A stretch of 60,612 nucleotides of DNA. It comes from Oscillospiraceae bacterium. Lineage in GTDB: Bacteria > Bacillota > Clostridia > Oscillospirales > Oscillospiraceae. The stretch is taken from the NCBI GenBank assembly GCA_015068495.1, contig SVKL01000012.1, forward strand, positions 1-60,612, given 5' to 3'. Below, piece by piece: positions 22,887 to 30,239 of the stretch (positions are counted from its first letter, which is position 1; each line of letters opens with the position of its first letter). The notes under the pieces were generated by a model that was not told where the DNA came from, made no database searches, and saw only the letters and a list, made by a program, of their open reading frames with translations. Both the position numbers and the translations under genes were made by a program.

Positions 22887-24329
22887 ATGGAACATCAAAA
22901 ACTTTGCGGCTTGGAGCCACAGGCTGTATTTTCTTATTTTGAAAAGCTGTGCTCCATCCCCCACGGTTCAGGAAACACAAAGCAGAGCAGCGATTATTTG
23001 GTGTCCTTTGCGAAAGAGCACAATATTCGCTATGTGCAAGATGAACTGAATAATATCCTGCTGTTTGGCGAGGGAACTTGCGGATATGAAGATCACGCGC
23101 CGGTAATCATCCAAGGACATATGGATATGGTCTGCGAAAAGGATGCCGACTGCCCCATCAATATGGAAACCGACGGGCTGGACATTGCCCACGACGGAAG
23201 CTATGTTTATGCCAAGGGCACAACCTTGGGCGGCGATGATGGTATTGCTGTTGCCTATGCCTTGGCTCTGCTTGCAGATAAGTCTATCCCCCATCCCCCA
23301 CTGGAAGTGATTATCACTGTAGACGAGGAAACCGGAATGGACGGCGCTACAGGCATTGACCTGTCTGCTTTGAAGGGACGTACAATGCTGAATATCGACT
23401 CTGAGGAAGAGGGTATTTTTACCGTCTCCTGTGCAGGCGGCGCAAAAGTCACCGTGTCGATGCCCATCACCCGCCGGGCAGTTTACGGTCCTTGCGTCAA
23501 GCTGACAGTAGAGGGCTTGCAGGGCGGTCACTCCGGTGTGGAAATCCATAAAAATCGTGCCAACGCCAACAAGGTTATGGGTGAATTACTGGGCCGCGTG
23601 CAGAAGCTGATGCCGGTATGCATCACCAAGCTGGAAGGCGGCGCAAAAGACAATGCAATCCCCCGATCCTGTGAGGTAACCTTTGTTGCGCTGGGTATGT
23701 ACATTGAGCGAATCAACGAGATTACCGAGCAACTGCAAAAGGAAATCCGTGAGCAATTTGATGAGCCGAATGTAGTTATTCGTGGCGATGACGTGGACGC
23801 TTTGGGCGGCAATGCCTTGACAAGCGAATGCTCCGCAAAGGTGATCGGTCTATTGAACGCTGCGCCCAACGGCGTACAGTCTTGGAGTGAGGATATCGAG
23901 GGTCTAGTGCAGACCAGTTTGAACTTGGGTATTTTGAAGCTGGACGATGCCCTGCATTTAACTTGGGCTGTGCGCAGCAGTGTGGAAAAAGAAAAAGAAG
24001 AACTACTGAACAAGCTGAAAGAGTTAGCCGCATTTTATGAATGCGCTTGTGACATCCGTGGCGAATACCCCGCTTGGGAATATAAAAAAGACTCCAAGCT
24101 GCGGGATACGATGGTCCGGGTGTATACGGATATGTACGGAAAGGCACCGGAGGTTGTGGCAATCCACGCCGGCTTGGAGTGTGGACTTCTCAGCGAAAAG
24201 CTGCCGGGTTTGGATTGTGTGTCTATCGGTCCGAATATGAAAGACATCCACACCAGTCGCGAGCGTTTAGAAATCGCTTCCACCAAGCGTACTTGGGAAT
24301 TTTTACTGGAAGTATTGAAAGCGCTATAA
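22887..24329 (+). CDS. pepD: Aminoacyl-histidine dipeptidase (M20C, PepD)
   Basis: 480-aa di-zinc cytoplasmic dipeptidase of the M20C family, which hydrolyses dipeptides such as carnosine-type Xaa-His. Motifs: VIIQGHMDMVCEK (about 73-85, first metal His and Asp), TLGGDDGIAVAYALALL (bridging Asp), VIITVDEETGMDGA (catalytic and metal Glu), LNIDSEEEG and the lid domain (about 185-390). GGHSGVEIHKNRANANKVM and AIHAGLECGLL complete the metal site. RBS TTGAGGAG. Convergent with the SpoVB-like gene over a shared terminator. Confidence 0.95.
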   Translation: MEHQKLCGLEPQAVFSYFEKLCSIPHGSGNTKQSSDYLVSFAKEHNIRYVQDELNNILLFGEGTCGYEDHAPVIIQGHMDMVCEKDADCPINMETDGLDIAHDGSYVYAKGTTLGGDDGIAVAYALALLADKSIPHPPLEVIITVDEETGMDGATGIDLSALKGRTMLNIDSEEEGIFTVSCAGGAKVTVSMPITRRAVYGPCVKLTVEGLQGGHSGVEIHKNRANANKVMGELLGRVQKLMPVCITKLEGGAKDNAIPRSCEVTFVALGMYIERINEITEQLQKEIREQFDEPNVVIRGDDVDALGGNALTSECSAKVIGLLNAAPNGVQSWSEDIEGLVQTSLNLGILKLDDALHLTWAVRSSVEKEKEELLNKLKELAAFYECACDIRGEYPAWEYKKDSKLRDTMVRVYTDMYGKAPEVVAIHAGLECGLLSEKLPGLDCVSIGPNMKDIHTSRERLEIASTKRTWEFLLEVLKAL

Positions 24330-24330
24330 A

Positions 24331-24360
24331 GAAAAGGCTCACATTAGTGAGCCTTTTCTT
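24331..24360. terminator. Shared terminator of pepD and the SpoVB-like gene
   Basis: gaaaaggctcac (24331-24342) pairs with gtgagccttttc (24347-24358). The stem covers the SpoVB-like stop codon at 24339. Confidence 0.88.
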
Positions 24361-25835
24361 CTTATTAACCCCTTAATCCAAAACACGTCTTCCCTGCCGA
24401 TTACTTTAAGCAAATACAAAATACTGCACAAAACAAGGATATATGCGCCTCCCCGTAAAAACGGAAGTCTGACAAATCCGGCAACGCTTATAGCGCCAGC
24501 CGTTGCTATAAGGGTTAGTGCAACGGCGGATATGGGAATTACCTTACCTGTCAGCTTTGTAAGTCTGCGGACACTGAGTCCAAAATTTAGTAGATGCGTA
24601 ATCAGAAAGCTGAAGAAATACCCACCCATACCGTACTTTGGCAGCAGCAGATACAAAAACAAAACATCAAGCGCTGAGGTCAGTATATTGTACCGCACGC
24701 AGGCTGTCTGCTGACCTAAGCCTTTAATCATCGCGTCGGTAATAGCATCACAGTACAGCATAGGCGCAAGAAGGGCAAACCAACGCAGATATTTGCCTGC
24801 CTCTGTGTTATCATATAACCATCTACACAGGTCTTCCCCCAGCAAAAACAATAGCCCGCAAAAGAAACACCCATATAGCATCGCAAGCCGCAAGCTCCGT
24901 TTCGCTAAATACCGGATTCGCTTTTCACTGCCGGCAGCCGCACAACGGGCAAGCTCCGGAATCAGCAGTTCCGCCAAGCCAAACAAAATCGCCATTGGGA
25001 ACATCAAAACCGGAAACACCATACCGCAAACAACACCAAAGGCTGCCAAAGGATTTCCAATGCTGCGGCACAGGGCAAGCCGCTTGGGCACCATTAAATT
25101 TTCTGCGGTAGATATCCCGGATTTTAAGTCATCGGCAAGAGCCAAGGGTACCGCCGTCTGCAACAGTCTGCGGCGAACAGATATGGCAGGCCCATACGGC
25201 GCGTCTTCGCGACACCGTAAATACAGCAGACACAGAAGCGTAAAACAGCCGCCCAATCCGCTGACCATCACGATAATTCCACAGGCTTGCACAGGGTCGC
25301 CGCGAAACAGAAGCTGCAGAAGCGCTATCGTTGCGGCCATCGTGATTGCCTGCTCCGCCACTTCGACAGCAGCCAATGTGCGAATTCTGTTAGCTGCCGT
25401 AAAGTAGCCCACCATCACACCTGTCAAGCAATTAACCGGCAGAAAAAAAGCAAACAGCCGTACAACGCCGGCGATCTCCGCCTCGCCAATCCAATTGGCT
25501 GCAACAAATGGCGCAATGAAAAACAGCAGCACCCCTACAGCACCGCTGCAAATGAGACTGTATTTCATACAGCCGGAGAGAACCCAACGGACGTTCTCCG
25601 GCCGTCTTTTGCCCAGTTCCTCAGCGGTTATGTACATCGTTGCCGTTCTGATTCCCGCCATACCGGCTGTTAAAGCAAGTCCCCCAACTGACAGCACCAG
25701 CTGCAAAAGTCCAATGCCGGCAGCGCCGATTTTTCCCGATAAATATACCTGAAAGCCGGTGGACACCAGCCGCAACAACAAATTTACGCCTGTCAGCAGA
25801 AGCGCATTATAAAATATCGGAAGCCTCTTACTCAA
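24339..25835 (-). CDS. SpoVB-like polysaccharide/lipid flippase (MVF/MOP superfamily)
   Basis: 498-aa membrane protein with about 14 transmembrane segments, of the polysaccharide-biosynthesis/SpoVB branch of the MOP exporter superfamily, related to lipid II flippase MurJ. N-terminal FYNALLLTGVNLLLRLVSTGFQVYLSGKIGAAGIGLLQLVLSV is characteristic of SpoVB proteins, and SGISTAENLMVPKRL in the middle is also family-typical. In Bacillus SpoVB is needed for the spore cortex. Whether this is the cortex flippase or a paralogue cannot be decided here. The start is TTG, and its Shine-Dalgarno (AGGGGGG) is the 3' arm of a strong hairpin. Probably the second gene of an nth-containing transcript. Confidence 0.85.
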   Translation of the reverse strand: MSKRLPIFYNALLLTGVNLLLRLVSTGFQVYLSGKIGAAGIGLLQLVLSVGGLALTAGMAGIRTATMYITAEELGKRRPENVRWVLSGCMKYSLICSGAVGVLLFFIAPFVAANWIGEAEIAGVVRLFAFFLPVNCLTGVMVGYFTAANRIRTLAAVEVAEQAITMAATIALLQLLFRGDPVQACGIIVMVSGLGGCFTLLCLLYLRCREDAPYGPAISVRRRLLQTAVPLALADDLKSGISTAENLMVPKRLALCRSIGNPLAAFGVVCGMVFPVLMFPMAILFGLAELLIPELARCAAAGSEKRIRYLAKRSLRLAMLYGCFFCGLLFLLGEDLCRWLYDNTEAGKYLRWFALLAPMLYCDAITDAMIKGLGQQTACVRYNILTSALDVLFLYLLLPKYGMGGYFFSFLITHLLNFGLSVRRLTKLTGKVIPISAVALTLIATAGAISVAGFVRLPFLRGGAYILVLCSILYLLKVIGREDVFWIKGLIRRKGSLM

Positions 25836-25843
25836 GAAAATCC

Positions 25844-25873
25844 CCCCTTGTCCAAGTCTATTCGGACAAGGGG
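25844..25873 (-). promoter_or_regulatory. Hairpin holding the Shine-Dalgarno of the SpoVB-like gene
   Basis: ccccttgtcc (25844-25853 as read on plus) pairs with ggacaagggg (25864-25873), 10-nt loop. On the minus strand the 3' arm ggacaaggggggatttt contains the SD of the TTG start at 25835 and is followed by T4. It could act as a weak nth terminator, an SD sequester, or both. Confidence 0.55.
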
Positions 25874-25880
25874 AGATTTA

Positions 25881-26510
25881 TTAACCTTTGTTGATTTCAT
25901 TGCAGTATACTGCCAGCGGACACTCTGCGCATTTTGGAGAACGGGCAGTGCAGACTTCCCGCCCGAACAAAACTATGCGGTGGCAAAAGTCGCTGCTCTC
26001 CTCCGGCGGCAGAACAGCCCGGAGCTGCTTTTCCACTTTCTCCGGCTCTCTGCCCTTGGAAAGTCCCAAACGCTCGCAGATGCGCATACAGTGGGTGTCA
26101 CAAACCACACTGCCCGGCACTCCGTAAAGGTCGCCCAGCAGCAAATTGGCGGTCTTTCGCCCTACGCCGGGCAGACGGAGAAGCGCTTCCATTGTATTGG
26201 GTACTTTTCCGCTATACTCTGTCAGCAGCATTTGGCAGGCAAGCACAATATCCTTCGCCTTTTGGCGAAAAAAGCCGCAGGAATGTATGTATTGCTCCAC
26301 ATCGGTTATATCCGCATTGGCCATAGCCTCCAAAGTAGGGTAAGCAGCAAATAGCGCAGGCGTAATCAAATTTACCCGGGCATCGGTGCATTGGGCTGAC
26401 AGCCGCACAGCAATCATCAGCTCATAGTCTTTCTCATAATGCAGTGCGCATATGGCATCGGGATACCGTAATTTCAGCGCATCAATAATTCCGCGAACTT
26501 TGCTTTTCAT
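25881..26510 (-). CDS. nth: Endonuclease III
   Basis: 209-aa bifunctional DNA glycosylase/AP lyase that removes oxidised pyrimidines. Helix-hairpin-helix LPGVGRKTANLLLGD (about 111-125) contains the catalytic Lys, followed by CDTHCMRI with the catalytic Asp. The C-terminal [4Fe-4S] motif C-x6-C-x2-C-x5-C is present as CTARSPKCAECPLAVYC (about 187-203). The usual VDTHV is CDTHC here, adding two cysteines near the active site; this is a minor departure. The upstream region to 26674 contains hairpins but no gene. Confidence 0.95.
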   Translation of the reverse strand: MKSKVRGIIDALKLRYPDAICALHYEKDYELMIAVRLSAQCTDARVNLITPALFAAYPTLEAMANADITDVEQYIHSCGFFRQKAKDIVLACQMLLTEYSGKVPNTMEALLRLPGVGRKTANLLLGDLYGVPGSVVCDTHCMRICERLGLSKGREPEKVEKQLRAVLPPEESSDFCHRIVLFGREVCTARSPKCAECPLAVYCNEINKG

Positions 26511-26606
26511 ACTATCACATCCTTTTATTTATTCTATCACAGAAAATCCGGCAAGAAAAGAGGAAATTCCAAGTAACAGGACAAACAAAGCAGAATATGA
26601 TGTTGT

Positions 26607-26665
26607 ATGCAACCGTCGGGTCATCTGACCCGCGTGGCTTTGGCGCGGTGGGGCTTCCCCACCGC
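26607..26665. repeat. Paired hairpins between nth and the double-OB gene
   Basis: cgggtc/gacccg (26617-26622 with 26627-26632) and gcggtgggg/ccccaccgc (26645-26653 with 26657-26665, 3-nt loop). They are preceded by ATGCAACCGTC (26607-26617), close to the ATGCAACAGTCC core of the repeats at 142 and 13103. They may be a third, diverged copy of that element and may terminate the double-OB gene. The remainder of 26511-26674 shows nothing else. Confidence 0.45.
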
Positions 26666-26674
26666 CCGGCTTGG

Positions 26675-27289
26675 TCAGTACATATCCTCTTCCACAATTT
26701 CTGCTGTCAGCGCGGATATTTCATACGCAGTACGCTCCTGCGGACCGTCCTCTGTCAGCTTTGTGTAAATGCGGCTCTGCAATCGTCCGTGAATACAAAT
26801 TACATCCCGTGTGTGACATTGGGATACCTCCTGCGCAATTCTCCCCCACAAAATACACGGTAAATAATCTGCCCTGTGGAAAGCTCTGGGTACCGCCAGC
26901 ATCGCATCGCAGATTTCTCTGCCTAAGGGGGTCAATCGGTATGTGGGTTCCCGACATAACGGACCTTCCAGAATCACATCGTTTACCGGCTCCCCGTCTT
27001 CTGCTGTCAGGGAAGTCGCAAACACAAAAATCATCAAATGGCGCACGCCGTCGCTTCGCTGATTATGGGAACGCACCTGACCGGACACAGTAAGCATTTC
27101 GCCGGCGGTGGGGTCAAGCTGGAAGAGTAACTGTTCTTCCACAATCACAGGAAGTGTATCAACTGCACCGGAAAGTCGCGGAACTTCCAAGCAAAAACGG
27201 TAAAACCGCTTTCCGTGATTTTCGTGGGAAAATTGGGGGAGATTCTGCAACGTGCCCCGCAGCGTAATTGTGTTTGTTATATGTTCCAT
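26675..27289 (-). CDS. Double-OB single-stranded DNA-binding protein
   Basis: 204 aa with two successive SSB/PriB-like OB folds. The first is about 1-105: NTITLRGTLQNLPQFSHENH, FYRFCLEVPRLSG, then LTVSGQVRSHN. The second is about 107-200: NDVILEGPLCREPTYRLTPLG, then LAVPRAFHRADYLPCILWG, then ICIHGRLQSRIYTK. Each repeats the family's G-x-L-x2-x-P ... F-x-L-A-V-x-R ... G-R-x-Q-S-R pattern. Classical SSB has one OB plus a long disordered tail ending DDDIPF; here there is no long tail and the protein ends VEEDMY, a possible minimal acidic tip. The genome presumably has a normal ssb elsewhere. The role could be a replication or repair accessory; the location beside nth is suggestive only. Confidence 0.72.
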   Translation of the reverse strand: MEHITNTITLRGTLQNLPQFSHENHGKRFYRFCLEVPRLSGAVDTLPVIVEEQLLFQLDPTAGEMLTVSGQVRSHNQRSDGVRHLMIFVFATSLTAEDGEPVNDVILEGPLCREPTYRLTPLGREICDAMLAVPRAFHRADYLPCILWGRIAQEVSQCHTRDVICIHGRLQSRIYTKLTEDGPQERTAYEISALTAEIVEEDMY

Positions 27290-27372
27290 AGTACCACCTC
27301 ATATTCCAATGTATGGAATAAGTCTATGTGGTAAATAAAAAATAAGACCAACGGGTTTCTTTTGAAATAGGC

Positions 27373-27401
27373 TTGACAAACCACCGCCACCGTGGTAGAA
27401 T
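27373..27401 (+). promoter_or_regulatory. Promoter of tRNA-Ser(GCT)
   Basis: TTGACA (27373-27378), 17-bp spacer, TAGAAT (27396-27401). The rest of 27290-27432 shows nothing further. Confidence 0.85.
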
Positions 27402-27432
27402 GGCTTGGCACAAAAGAATATTCTTTTGATTC

Positions 27433-27524
27433 GGAGTGATACCCAAGAGGCCGAAGGGGCTCCCCTGCTAAGGGAGTAGGCGTCTAAACAGCGCGCGAGG
27501 GTTCAAATCCCTCTCACTCCGCCA
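27433..27524 (+). tRNA. tRNA-Ser(GCT)
   Basis: Acceptor GGAGTGA (27433-27439) pairs with TCACTCC (27514-27520), discriminator G and CCA (27522-27524). Anticodon stem ctccc/gggag with loop CTGCTAA gives anticodon GCT. A long variable arm and T arm gaggg-ttcaaat-ccctc complete it. Confidence 0.96.
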
Positions 27525-27560
27525 AAATCGACAGGTTTCAGCAGAAGCCTGTCGATTTTA
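27525..27560 (+). terminator. Terminator after tRNA-Ser(GCT)
   Basis: aaaatcgacaggttt pairs with aagcctgtcgatttt (27525-27559), a stem with a G-T wobble and a short loop. Confidence 0.88.
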
Positions 27561-27636
27561 CTTATTACCTCTTCACTATTCACTTTTCACTACGGTCGAT
27601 TTTAGCGGAAGTAATAGGTAACAGTGAATAGTGAAG
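27551..27636 (+). repeat. Terminator-derived direct repeat and inverted repeat after tRNA-Ser(GCT)
   Basis: GTCGATTTTA, the terminator 3' arm at 27551-27560, recurs at 27595-27604. cttcactattcac (27571-27583) is exactly complementary to gtgaatagtgaag (27624-27636), and flanking ttattacct/aggtaata sequences are also related. Same layout as 12115-12220 after tRNA-Leu. Confidence 0.65.
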
Positions 27637-28859
27637 AAGTGTAAAAAGTCCTCAGCCATTGCGCCATACTTACTGCCCCGCTGCTGATACTGCCTGTCAG
27701 CCTTTGCAAGCTGGGCGTAGTAGTCCTCCTCGGAGATCTGCTCCCGCAGCATCAGGCGGTAGAGCTTTTCCACCTTTATATCCAGCGGGTCGGTCATTCG
27801 CCAATCCCCGTACAGCTCCCGTTCCATCTCCATCTGCAGAATATCTTCCCGGGTGGGCGCGCCCAGCTCCTCTGCGTCCACGTCATTGCGAAGCGCCGCA
27901 GGCGCTGTGGCAATCCCCTGCTCCATCTGGGCAATATCTTCCTTCGTAGGCGCCAGCGCAACATCCTCACCGGTAATGCGATACTCCCCAGCAGGTACAA
28001 CTGTCTGATCATTCCCACCAAGCGAAAATTTCTTATTGACATTTGGAGTAGAATCATCTATTCTATCAGTAGGAAGTGTTGCCGAGTTTTCGGTAACCGC
28101 AGCAAGTAAAGTCTGCGGGGCACTTCCTTTTTCTATTGCAAATGAGTAAAACCATTCTCCATCTGCGTTCTTCTTGACATCGATGTTCATATGGCACGGG
28201 ATATATTCACCATCGTAACTCTTGTAAACAAGGTTTGTAAGGAAGTAATGATATTTTGTGACCCCATCATGCGCCGGATTGTCCGGCTTTGGGATTGCTT
28301 CCTTACTGTAGTTATATCTGGCCTCCGTTGCAATCTGATACAAATCACTCGCAAGGTCTAATGTCATACGTTGCTCTGCTGCTGTTCCTTTTCTATTGCC
28401 AAAGGCTATCTTGGCCAAATCAGACCGCGATTCCATTTTTGGATTAAACTTTGCAACAATATCTTTATACTCGCCATTCTCCACAATTTTGAGTGTTATA
28501 GGCTCATTGCTCCACACATTTTGGATGAGGGAAATCAAATCTGCTTGCTTTACAGATTTGGGAGTATTTGGAGGATAATTCGTTTTATATATACCAGAGC
28601 CATCCACAGTCCTGCCTACCAAACTATACTTCACCCCACCGTCCGCGGTGGGATTTTTTGTTTCTGTCCGATAGGCGTCCTCGAACAGCTTCTTGACCTT
28701 CTCCAGCTCTCTTGCTTCCTTGGTGCCGGCAGTGGCCAGCTTGCAAAGGTGCTTGATTTCATCAAACAGCTTTTGGAACACACCCCGATGCTCTGTAGAA
28801 AGCCGCTGAACAAAATCCGCATCCGTAAACAGATAGTCGCCCACAAGGTCAGCAAGCAG
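27576..28859 (-). pseudogene. Remnant of a large mobile-element polyvalent protein
   Basis: An open frame of about 427 codons that looks cut at both ends. Upstream of the first usable start (GTG 28844) the frame continues as YLLADLVGDYLFTDADFVQRL to a stop at 28860, with no ribosome binding site. At the other end the last 18 or so codons (after GAMAEDFLHFF) are encoded by the repeat arm near 27571-27640. The middle (about 85-260) is a compact domain (LAKIAFGNRKG, then YHYFLTNLVYKSYDGEYIPCHMN and FYSFAIEKG). It resembles the BECR-type nuclease or related domains of phage/ICE large polyvalent proteins. An imperfect internal duplication (APTKEDIAQMEQ and APTREDILQMEME) follows. I take it as debris of an integrated element beside tRNA-Ser. 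Confidence 0.6.
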
Positions 28860-28868
28860 ATATTAAAC

Positions 28869-28899
28869 AAAACCGGAGGGCATTTTGCCCTCCGGTTAT
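28869..28899 (-). terminator. Terminator of the luxS-mtnN operon
   Basis: aaccggagggca (28871-28882) pairs with tgccctccggtt (28886-28897), overlapping the mtnN stop codon; A-rich on the plus strand gives the T-run on the minus strand. Confidence 0.85.
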
Positions 28900-29594
28900 T
28901 TTTCCATATACAGCGCCTGCGCCATCGTCTGTGTAACCGCAGCGCATCGCTTTGCCGCGATTGCCTCAAAGGTTGGGTAGTCCATTTCCGCTGAATCGTC
29001 AGCCTTATCGGAAATTGCGCGAATCACCACAAAGGGAATTCCGTTGCGCCAAGCAGTATGGGCAATGGCAGCGCCTTCCATTTCTGTGCAAATTGCGCCG
29101 GTATTTTCGATAATTCTCTGCTTTTGCTCCGTTTGGCACACAAACTGGTCTCCGCTGGCAACTCTGCCCACGCAAGCCTGACCGTGGTTTTGGGCTGCAG
29201 ACAGCGCCAATTCCATCAGCTTGGCATCTGCCGGGAATGCCTTTACCGCCAATCCCGGAACCTGTCCCACCGAGTACCCCAGGGCGGTGCAGTCAAAATC
29301 GTGGTAAACCGCATCGCGGCTGATAACAAAGTCGCCAATATCCAGCTTTGCGTCCAGCGAGCCGGCAACGCCGGTATTTACAATATGCGTAACATCAAAG
29401 CAGTCACACAACACCTGCACGCACAAGGCGGCATTCACCTTGCCCACGCCGCACTGCACCACCACCACCGGCAGCTTTTCCAGCTTACCCTCACAGTAGA
29501 CAGCGCCTGCAACGGTTTTCTCATTTTTATCGGTCATTTTTTCTTTTAAGGTTGCTACTTCCACATCCATAGCGCCAATAATGCCTAGTTTCAT
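28896..29594 (-). CDS. mtnN: 5'-methylthioadenosine/S-adenosylhomocysteine nucleosidase
   Basis: 232 aa. It cleaves adenine from MTA, S-adenosylhomocysteine and 5'-deoxyadenosine, preventing product inhibition of methyl transfer and radical SAM enzymes. Motifs: IGAMDVEVATLKEKM (about 5-19, catalytic Glu in DVEV), VNTGVAGSLD, DFVISRDAVYHDFDCTALGY, VASGDQFV, and CTEMEGAAIAHTA (ribose-binding Glu). ISDKADDSA carries the catalytic Asp. Start ATG at 29594 is set by AAAGGAG 5 nt upstream. It is downstream of luxS by 10 nt, so SAH goes to S-ribosylhomocysteine and then to LuxS. Confidence 0.96.
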   Translation of the reverse strand: MKLGIIGAMDVEVATLKEKMTDKNEKTVAGAVYCEGKLEKLPVVVVQCGVGKVNAALCVQVLCDCFDVTHIVNTGVAGSLDAKLDIGDFVISRDAVYHDFDCTALGYSVGQVPGLAVKAFPADAKLMELALSAAQNHGQACVGRVASGDQFVCQTEQKQRIIENTGAICTEMEGAAIAHTAWRNGIPFVVIRAISDKADDSAEMDYPTFEAIAAKRCAAVTQTMAQALYMEK

Positions 29595-29604
29595 ATTTTC
29601 TCCT

Positions 29605-30081
29605 TTACTGCGGGTAAACCAACCGGCTTTCGTCAATATTCTCCAAAAGCGCACCGTATTTCTTTCCCCAATAATTTGCCATCGGCAGGTTCATATCCAA
29701 ATAGTTGCCGCAATCCTTTGCGCTGGCTCCCGGCACATCACCTTGGAAATCCGCAACAAATCGGAAGCAATCCTTAACCAGAGGCAAAACGTCCTGCGAC
29801 GTATATGCACCCGCCAAGAGCAAATAAAATCCCGTGCGGCAGCCCATTGGGCCGAAATACAGCACCCGCTCTTTCCAATTGGGCTCATTGCGGAGATAGG
29901 TTGCCGCCAAATGCTCTATGGTGTGCATTTCTGCCGTGTTCATCACCGGCTCTTCATTGGGACTGGTAAGCCGCAGGTCAAAGGTAGTCACCGTCTCCTG
30001 CCCTATCTTATCCTGCCGCGAAACATAAAGCCCCGGCTGCAAACGATTGTGGTCAATTGTAAAACTGGAAATTTTCTCCAT
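29605..30081 (-). CDS. luxS: S-ribosylhomocysteine lyase
   Basis: 158 aa. It splits S-ribosylhomocysteine into homocysteine and DPD, the precursor of autoinducer-2. The metal-binding motif MHTIEHLAATYLRN (about 51-64, His-x2-x-Glu-His) and GPMGCRTGFYLLLAG (catalytic Cys) are complete, as is FQGDVPGASAKDCGNYLDMNL with the third metal-ligand Cys region. ATG at 30081 is chosen because GGGGGGAA precedes it by 5-6 nt; the longer frame would read through the site. First gene of luxS-mtnN with a good promoter. Whether AI-2 signals in this organism is not shown. Confidence 0.97.
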   Translation of the reverse strand: MEKISSFTIDHNRLQPGLYVSRQDKIGQETVTTFDLRLTSPNEEPVMNTAEMHTIEHLAATYLRNEPNWKERVLYFGPMGCRTGFYLLLAGAYTSQDVLPLVKDCFRFVADFQGDVPGASAKDCGNYLDMNLPMANYWGKKYGALLENIDESRLVYPQ

Positions 30082-30109
30082 ACGATTCCCCCCCATTTAT
30101 ATTGCCTCT

Positions 30110-30138
30110 ATCATAAACCAAATTGCTCTTTTTCGCAA
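30110..30138 (-). promoter_or_regulatory. Promoter of luxS-mtnN
   Basis: Minus strand TTGCGA (30133-30138), 17-bp spacer, TATGAT (30110-30115). Confidence 0.65.
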
Positions 30139-30176
30139 GTATTTGTGGTGAAGAAAGGACACTATCCATATTTTTC

Positions 30177-30205
30177 TTGCTTTTTTACCTGTTTGACGAT
30201 ATAAT
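30177..30205 (+). promoter_or_regulatory. Promoter of the deacetylase-like membrane protein
   Basis: TTGCTT (30177-30182), 17-bp spacer, TATAAT (30200-30205). Confidence 0.7.
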
Positions 30206-30239
30206 ATCTTGTACAATTCTGTGAAAGGTGGCTATTTAT

